Source: Clostridia bacterium (GTDB lineage: Bacteria > Bacillota > Sulfobacillia > SLMV01). Taken from it: DNA of 28,637 nucleotides. The translations under genes and the position numbers were made by a program. Numbering within the stretch: the stretch's first letter is position 1; every line of letters starts with the position of its first letter. Where the stretch lies: positions 1 to 28,637 of the forward strand of contig PWGR01000100.1 in assembly GCA_003554565.1 (NCBI GenBank). Reading direction: 5' to 3'. Below, piece after piece: positions 23,797 to 28,637 of the stretch. Below the pieces are notes generated by a model, which worked only from the letters and a program-made list of their open reading frames with translations, was not told where the DNA came from and ran no database searches.

Positions 23797-24645
23797 ATGT
23801 TCACAATCTGGGATCTCACATTCCGTTACCCGGGAACCGAAGAGAATACAATCCGGGGGTTGGATTTCGAGATTGAAGATGGGGAAATCTTCGGTCTCCT
23901 TGGCCCCAGTGGAGTTGGAAAAACCACCACGCAAAAAATCATGGTCAAAATGCTCGGGCAGTATGGAGGGCAGGTGCTGTATCGCGGAAAGGACCTCAAG
24001 TCTTACGGGCGGAACTTCTACCAGGAGGTAGGCGTGGGCTTCGAAGTGCCGGTTCACTTCTCCAAGCTGACCGCAGCTGAAAACCTGACCTTCTTCTCCA
24101 ATCTGTACGAGAACACTGTCGACACAGACGATCTCTTGGTTCGACTCGGACTGTACCAGGATCGCGACAAAAAGGTTGGCGAGTTCTCCAAGGGGATGAA
24201 GGTCCGGCTGAACTTTGCACGGGCCCTGCTTAACGATCCCAGGATCCTATTTCTGGATGAGCCCACCATAGGCCTCGACCCCAGCAACGCGCGGATAATC
24301 AAGGACATGATTTGCGAGTTCAGGGAAGGGGGCGGTACTGTCCTGCTCACCACTCACTTGATGAACGACGTCGAGGAGCTGTGCGACAGGGTAGCCTTCA
24401 TGGCCAGGGGTAAAATCGCTGAGGTGGACAGCCCGAAGAACCTCAAGCTGAAGCACGGGCTGCGCAGAGTCGATATAGAGTATCTGGACAATGGCGAGAT
24501 GGCCCAGGCCTCCTTCGATCTTGACCGCCTCAGCGAGGAGGAGGAGTTCTTCGATATAGCCCGCAATCACACCGTAGTGACGATGCACAGCAAGGAGACC
24601 ACCTTGGACGACATATTCATCAAAGTGACAGGGGCGGAGACATGA
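23797..24645 (+). CDS. ABC transporter ATP-binding protein (fluoroquinolone-exporter-like)
   Basis: The 282-residue protein is the ATPase of an ABC-2-type exporter. It has Walker A GPSGVGKTT (36-44), a signature FSKGMK (130-135) in place of LSGGQ, Walker B RILFLDEPTIGLDP (149-162) and the H-loop TTH. The Q-loop glutamine seems absent: the segment reads GVGFEVPVHFSKLTAAENLT. The FSKGM signature and this Q-loop are those I recall in proteins annotated as fluoroquinolone export ATPases. ATG 23797 has GGGAGG upstream inside the tetR gene, which ends one base before it. Its stop overlaps the start of the first permease (ATGA at 24642-24645). The substrate is not known from sequence. Confidence 0.92.
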   Translation: MFTIWDLTFRYPGTEENTIRGLDFEIEDGEIFGLLGPSGVGKTTTQKIMVKMLGQYGGQVLYRGKDLKSYGRNFYQEVGVGFEVPVHFSKLTAAENLTFFSNLYENTVDTDDLLVRLGLYQDRDKKVGEFSKGMKVRLNFARALLNDPRILFLDEPTIGLDPSNARIIKDMICEFREGGGTVLLTTHLMNDVEELCDRVAFMARGKIAEVDSPKNLKLKHGLRRVDIEYLDNGEMAQASFDLDRLSEEEEFFDIARNHTVVTMHSKETTLDDIFIKVTGAET

Positions 24646-25370
24646 TGGATCACTTCCTGCACCTATTCGTGGGAGAAATGCAGCGAATGGTCAAGTACAG
24701 CATCCTGGCGGCCAGTGTCATCGTCATTGTACTGTGGATCACTGCACTGCACTTCACCGAGATTCAGGATGTCAGCATGATGTTCGCGATACTCCTCTTC
24801 ATAGACGCGACCACCATGTCTATCCTTTGGGTAGGAGTTACGCTCTATTTCGAGCGGGATGAAGGATCGCTGCGCAGCCTCCTGGTTACACCGATTACTC
24901 ACCTGGAATACCTGCTGGCTAAGATCTCCGCCAACTGCGCCCTGAACATCCAAACGATGTTGATTCTGTACCTGTACGCACACTTCCTGCGGGAGATTCA
25001 TCTGGACTTCTTACCCCTTCTGGCCGCGGTAGCCCTGGTGGCCGTCTTTCATTCACTCCTCGGTCTATTGCTCACCTACTATTCGGACAGCTTCACCCAC
25101 CTGCTCATGAACATGATGAAATATGTCTTTGTATTCATGCTTCCGGTTATGCTCGCTGAGGTCGGAGTATTTCAGAGCGAGCTGGTGCGCAACCTGCTTT
25201 ATGTCGTACCAACCAGGGCGTCCATGACTCTTATAACCGCATCCACAGGCCTCCTTGAGGCATGGGAAATATGGTTCTCTGCCGCATACCTGCTGATCGG
25301 TTGTGGATTCCTCCTGCGAATAGCTCTGAGGAAATTCGACGAATTTGCAGCAGGAGAGGGCGGTCAATGA
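24642..25370 (+). CDS. ABC-2 type exporter permease, first subunit
   Basis: The 242-residue protein has six membrane helices, for example YSILAASVIVIVLWITALHF, MMFAILLFIDATTMSILWVG and FLPLLAAVALVAVFHSLLGL. Between the second and third is the amphipathic segment LYFERDEGSLRSLLVTPITH, typical of ABC-2 permeases, whose E-R-x-x-G-x-L/x-x-L-x-x-T-P motif contacts the ATPase. The start overlaps the ATPase stop as ATGA, and the stop lies one base before the ATG of the next permease. It forms a heterodimeric channel with the following gene. Confidence 0.9.
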   Translation: MMDHFLHLFVGEMQRMVKYSILAASVIVIVLWITALHFTEIQDVSMMFAILLFIDATTMSILWVGVTLYFERDEGSLRSLLVTPITHLEYLLAKISANCALNIQTMLILYLYAHFLREIHLDFLPLLAAVALVAVFHSLLGLLLTYYSDSFTHLLMNMMKYVFVFMLPVMLAEVGVFQSELVRNLLYVVPTRASMTLITASTGLLEAWEIWFSAAYLLIGCGFLLRIALRKFDEFAAGEGGQ

Positions 25371-25371
25371 T

Positions 25372-26094
25372 ATGTACGCACATTTTTTGACCAGCGAGTT
25401 CAAAAAGTGGCTGCGAGATCCGATTATGCGGTTCATGCTCATGTACCCGGTGATCTTCGGAATCATAGGCCGATTCATCCTCCCGTGGGCGGCCGAATCT
25501 GCGGGTTTTCAACTGGAACACTACGCCGATATGATCATTGTGATACTGACCCTCATGACACCCCATGTCTTTGGCGCAATCACAGGATTTTCTATTCTGG
25601 ACGATCGGGATGACAGCATACTCAGTTCAATTCAGGTAACCCCCATGGGCATCCACCGCTTCCTTTCCTTCCGGCTGATAATGGTGCTGACCCTGTCTCT
25701 TTTGGCCTGTGTCTACGTTATCTGGTTCTCTGACATCGGGGACATGCCGCCCGGGAAAATCTTCTCCATCTCGTTCCTCGCGTCTTTGGGCGCCCCCCTG
25801 TCTGGTCTTCTCATTAACGCCCTGGCAAAGAATAAAATCGAGGGCTTCGCGGTAATGAAGGGGACCGGCATCATTCTCATATTCCCCATCCTGGCCCTGT
25901 TCTTTATCGATCGCACAGAGCTCCTGTTCTCACCTGCCCCCGGGTTCTGGCCTGCAAAGGCAATAAGCAGTGTAATACGCGGGGAGGGGACACTCTATCT
26001 CGACTATCAACAGTACTATTTCATCGGACTATTCTACGCTTTCGCCCTCAACGCTCTGATGTACAGGTTGTTCATGCAGAAGACCCAAGTGTGA
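25372..26094 (+). CDS. ABC-2 type exporter permease, second subunit
   Basis: The 240-residue protein is a second six-helix permease. Residues after the first helix include DDRDDSILSSIQVTPMGIHR, the same coupling motif as in its partner (D-D-x-x-x-x-L-x-x-I/L-x-V-T-P). Helices include GTGIILIFPILALFFI and the C-terminal YFIGLFYAFALNALMYRLFM. I chose ATG 25372 because it starts one base after the stop of the first permease and AGGAGAGG lies upstream; an in-frame start at 25345 lies inside the previous gene. It ends the operon. Confidence 0.9.
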   Translation: MYAHFLTSEFKKWLRDPIMRFMLMYPVIFGIIGRFILPWAAESAGFQLEHYADMIIVILTLMTPHVFGAITGFSILDDRDDSILSSIQVTPMGIHRFLSFRLIMVLTLSLLACVYVIWFSDIGDMPPGKIFSISFLASLGAPLSGLLINALAKNKIEGFAVMKGTGIILIFPILALFFIDRTELLFSPAPGFWPAKAISSVIRGEGTLYLDYQQYYFIGLFYAFALNALMYRLFMQKTQV

Positions 26095-26347
26095 CCCGGC
26101 TGGATGTGATCGCACTACAGCGCACAGTGCCGACGCCCAGATGACTTCCTATTTGCTGAGGATGCTCTATGACCTGTCCGGGCGGGGTGGAGGTGCGAAT
26201 GCCGCTGGGATTCTGAGGACGAACCTGTGACATATCCCGCACTTCATCGGTGACGAAGCAATTGACCACCAGGCAAGATATCTCTTTATCCAGGCAAACA
26301 GCCGGACCGGGGCTGAAAAGGCAATCACGACGAAAAAACAACGACAC
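26095..26347. other. Intergenic region between convergent operons
   Basis: No convincing gene. Open frames on the minus strand here have no ribosome-binding site and overlap the 3' end of the permease or the radical SAM gene. Confidence 0.35.
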
Positions 26348-26383
26348 GGGGTCGGCCGCCTGGCTTCGTCGACGGCCGACCCC
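26348..26383 (-). terminator. Hairpin terminator of the radical SAM gene
   Basis: A perfect 11-bp stem, GGGGTCGGCCG (26348-26358) and CGGCCGACCCC (26373-26383), with a 14-nt loop lies 27 bp after the radical SAM stop on the minus strand. On that strand a T6 run follows 9 nt later (A6 at 26333-26338 on the plus strand). It can also stop the convergent exporter operon. Confidence 0.65.
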
Positions 26384-26410
26384 TTGACTGTCACAGATGA
26401 TTCTGGCCCT

Positions 26411-27796
26411 TCATTCGGCAATGCCCCGACGTTCTCGTGCACGCCGGAAATTCCGGGCCTTCTCCTCCGATTTGGGTCGCGAGAGGTTGTGCCATGTCTC
26501 CGAGTGTTGGTCCAAGTGTTCCGCAGCACTTCCTTGCAGCGAATCCCCCGCACCTGAATGCGTTTCTGACGCACCCGACTCTTCGACGATCTCACGGAGG
26601 GCCCCGGGATTATCTATGAACGGGCAGGGCGCAAGCAGGTTGTCGCTGAACGGCTGGCGCTCCGCGAACCCCATAAACAGCGGGCTGTTGAGAGCATCCT
26701 TCAGGGAGACATCATTGATATTGTCGAGCGAGTAATGAACAAAGCCACAGGGTTCCACATCTCCCGCTGCAGTTACGTGTGCATATACCCGCCCTCCGGC
26801 TATGCAACCATCAATGAGATGCCCATCGTTCCAGAAATCCACAATGGCGATTGGATAGGTCTTACGGAGTTCATCGGTGCGATGGACCATCCACAGACGC
26901 TGCTCAGGCGTGATCATCATATCCAGGTCGGGTTCCCGGCCAATGGGGATATAATGAAATACCCACATGTAGGAGACACCCTTATCATCAAGCAGAGATA
27001 TAAACTCGTCGGAATATATCTCCTTCACATTCTCCCTGGTGGCAGTCAGTGAAGCCCCGAAGGGCACTCCTCGCTCGGCACAACGGTCCATGGCTTCCAT
27101 GACCTTATCAAAAACGCCCTCACCGCGCCGGGCATCGGTGGCTTCTCTACGCCCCTCAAGACTGAATGCAGGCGTGATATTGCCTGCCTCTGCCAGGGAG
27201 TCGGCCATAGCCTCATCAATGCGGGTACCGTTTGTGTAGGCCATAAAATACATGTCATCGTGCTCATTCACCAGGTCCAGAAGGTACGGATACAGGAACG
27301 GTTCACCACCGGACAGGACAACGAAATACATATCCATTTCTTTCATTTCCTCCAGAAGGCGGGCAAAACGGTCGGATTCGATTCTATCACTCTGCTCATA
27401 TTCTCCCGCCCAGCAGCCGGGGCAGCGGAGATTGCAGGCAGAGGTGGGATCAATCTGCAGAGTGGTGGGCGATCGCAGGCCTTTCTCCGTATTGCGCTTC
27501 CTTCTGGGAGCAGTCAACAGCGTAGAGTTCAGTACGAAATTGACGAAAACCTTCTCGGCAATGTGCGGGTCTTTGAACAGCATCTTGATCTTTCGCATCG
27601 CATTGTCATCACCGCGGACCCGCTCGGAAAATACCTCGATGGCTTCCTGGTGACCGGGATCGCGGGCAAAATTGCGTGCAATAGACAGCAAGCGGTCCAG
27701 ATTTTCCTCCGGATTGTTTCGCATCATCCGGATAACCTGCTTGAATCCCATTCTGGCGAGCCGCTGCGTCAGTCGCGCCTTCGTGTCCAGAGCCAT
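26411..27796 (-). CDS. Radical SAM protein with SPASM-like C-terminus
   Basis: The 461-residue protein has an N-terminal helical region of about 105 residues, then the radical SAM barrel with C121-N-L-R-C125-P-G-C128, which binds the [4Fe-4S] cluster, and the SAM-binding GGEP in VVLSGGEPFLYP. Later cysteines (DGCIAGG, VEPCGF, APCPFID) suggest a partial SPASM or Twitch auxiliary cluster. The C-terminal 60 residues are polar and probably disordered (SEEKARNFRRARERRGIAE). ATG 27796 follows AGGGAGGG. Similar proteins modify peptides or act in cofactor or haem biosynthesis; no precursor peptide or partner gene is visible next to it. Its own promoter (27935-27963) makes it a separate unit from the ferritin-like gene upstream. 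Confidence 0.92.
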   Translation of the reverse strand: MALDTKARLTQRLARMGFKQVIRMMRNNPEENLDRLLSIARNFARDPGHQEAIEVFSERVRGDDNAMRKIKMLFKDPHIAEKVFVNFVLNSTLLTAPRRKRNTEKGLRSPTTLQIDPTSACNLRCPGCWAGEYEQSDRIESDRFARLLEEMKEMDMYFVVLSGGEPFLYPYLLDLVNEHDDMYFMAYTNGTRIDEAMADSLAEAGNITPAFSLEGRREATDARRGEGVFDKVMEAMDRCAERGVPFGASLTATRENVKEIYSDEFISLLDDKGVSYMWVFHYIPIGREPDLDMMITPEQRLWMVHRTDELRKTYPIAIVDFWNDGHLIDGCIAGGRVYAHVTAAGDVEPCGFVHYSLDNINDVSLKDALNSPLFMGFAERQPFSDNLLAPCPFIDNPGALREIVEESGASETHSGAGDSLQGSAAEHLDQHSETWHNLSRPKSEEKARNFRRARERRGIAE

Positions 27797-27934
27797 TGGT
27801 TTCCCTCCCTGAGATGCTGCGGCGACTGCTCACATCAGCATTGAACATTCCACCTATTAAACTATCCGAATGCTGCGGCTCTCAGTGCAGAGATCCTTTC
27901 CTCTACGCCATGAATCCCTTCTCTCTATATCCAC

Positions 27935-27963
27935 ATTTAACCGAATGATCCTACATGCGTCAA
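27935..27963 (-). promoter_or_regulatory. Promoter of the radical SAM gene
   Basis: Read on the minus strand, TTGACG (27963-27958) and TTAAAT (27940-27935) are 17 nt apart. The leader to ATG 27796 would be about 130 nt, long enough for regulation, but I see no clear structure in it. Confidence 0.55.
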
Positions 27964-28038
27964 TGGTCAAGATCAGTAAAACCAAAAACGTGCAGCAGAG
28001 GGAGGTGAGGCAAATAATGCTCCGGGCGCCGGTCCTGC

Positions 28039-28551
28039 CTACACCATCCAATTCCAACGCCGGCTCTCATCCATGGCCAGCCAATCCTCAGTATTTTGAA
28101 GGTAGTACTGGACGTTGTCCAGGGACTCAATGTGGCCCCGTTCTTCTTCCACCAGCTCGAGCAGCAGCTCACGCTCGCGTTCATCCTCAGCCTCATCCGC
28201 CAGCTCAGAGTATAGACGGACAGACATGATCTCCAACTGGCGGGCCCGCTCGTAAACTGTCCTGTCCTCCAGCTCCCAGCCCGCTATGTGATCCCGTTCA
28301 AAACACCCGAAGACCTTGCGCGCCTCGGATTGTACATCTTTACCTCTCTCGGATATTTCCCTCTCTGCCCTCTGAACGTCACCGTCTGCCAGAAGCTCAA
28401 TCACCGCGATGTGTTCGAGCTCCTGAGCGGCAAGAGTCTTCAATACCCTCCTGGCCAGTGGATTGTCAGTTTTTTCTGCGTGCTCTGAGTAATACTGGTG
28501 ACCTCGTTGTTCCAGCTCAACTGCTGTACAGAGGATCTTCTCGCGGCTCAT
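28039..28551 (-). CDS. Ferritin-like diiron (rubrerythrin-type) protein
   Basis: The 170-residue protein is a four-helix ferritin-like bundle. The diiron ligand pattern is visible: a glutamate in VELEQRGHQYYSEHAEKTDN, E-x-x-H in AAQELEHIAVIE, a glutamate in RARQLEIMSVRLYSELADEA, and E-x-x-H in LVEEERGHIESLDN. There is no rubredoxin domain, so it is not a classical rubrerythrin. The C-terminus is short (YYLQNTEDWLAMDESRRWNW). ATG 28551 is preceded by GGGGG. Such proteins reduce peroxide or handle iron in anaerobes. It lies 242 bp upstream of the radical SAM gene on the same strand. Confidence 0.9.
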   Translation of the reverse strand: MSREKILCTAVELEQRGHQYYSEHAEKTDNPLARRVLKTLAAQELEHIAVIELLADGDVQRAEREISERGKDVQSEARKVFGCFERDHIAGWELEDRTVYERARQLEIMSVRLYSELADEAEDERERELLLELVEEERGHIESLDNVQYYLQNTEDWLAMDESRRWNWMV

Positions 28552-28637
28552 GCGGCACCCCCATTTTCAAAAATCCAGGTCTGCGGGCAAATGTATTGCT
28601 CCTGCATGGCAATCCCTATGTCAGCCAAAAACCGGCA

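Noticed and set aside
26072..26347. 91-residue minus-strand frame after the exporter operon
   Set aside because: It lacks a ribosome-binding site, overlaps the permease end and the terminator hairpin, and has no recognisable fold.
26411..28551. Peptide-modifying (RiPP) cluster around the radical SAM gene
   Set aside because: No precursor-like small gene, RRE domain, peptidase or dedicated transporter lies next to it; the neighbouring exporter belongs to a separate, convergent operon.

Overview
The window is a GC-rich (about 55-60 percent by eye) bacterial chromosome segment of 28.6 kb with about 26 convincing protein genes on both strands. I see no rRNA, tRNA, CRISPR array, insertion sequence or phage block. 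The gene content fits an anaerobic or thiol-rich member of the Bacillota (Clostridia-like) or a neighbouring deep phylum: a stand-alone NusG domain II protein, a YtxH/DUF948 pair, a DUF1847 cysteine protein, a radical SAM protein, a ferritin-like protein and a two-permease ABC exporter of a type common in Firmicutes. The phylum is an inference from family content, not from a marker gene.

Layout. 0-4 kb: a secreted PQQ-repeat (beta-propeller) protein on the minus strand, interrupted by an in-frame TGA; a divergent DUF1847 protein; and a convergent D-aminoacylase-type amidohydrolase. 4-5.6 kb: a gene-poor stretch holding a decayed, overlapping set of small membrane-protein genes. 5.6-8.4 kb: a prolyl oligopeptidase and a guanylate kinase-like enzyme. 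8.4-11.4 kb: a zinc-ribbon protein, a NusG_II protein, a PadR regulator and a large protein with an integrase-like helical DNA-binding domain but no recombinase catalytic domain. 11.5-12.9 kb: a CcdA membrane reductant conduit and a membrane-anchored thioredoxin-like protein, behind a near-consensus promoter and ended by a strong hairpin. 13-16.6 kb: a creatinase/M24-fold protein, a divergent thioredoxin-domain DUF255 (YyaL-type) protein and a small unknown gene. 16.6-17.3 kb: no convincing gene, but local dyads and a hairpin with a T7 run. 17.3-21 kb: a minus-strand operon ytxH - DUF948 - yihY/brkB - ligA behind a TTAACA-18-TATAAT promoter. 21-22.8 kb: a decayed Nudix gene and a second creatinase/M24-fold protein. 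23-26.1 kb: a tetR - ABC ATPase - permease - permease operon with an elaborate dyad overlapping its promoter. 26.1-28.6 kb: a radical SAM protein and a ferritin-like diiron protein, both minus.

Functionally the window mixes peptide and amino-acid turnover (D-aminoacylase, prolyl oligopeptidase, two M24-fold proteins), extracytoplasmic thiol redox (CcdA plus TlpA-like protein, DUF255 protein), drug or lipid export under TetR control, and housekeeping DNA ligation. The most interesting points are the two M24-fold proteins that lack most metal ligands but keep creatinase-type residues, the orphan integrase-like DNA-binding protein, the TGA-interrupted propeller gene with a hairpin directly after the TGA, the TetR operator, and an apparently orphan intrinsic terminator at 17.05 kb. 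Several lesions (one TGA, about three frameshifts) could be true pseudogenisation or assembly error; the sequence alone cannot tell.
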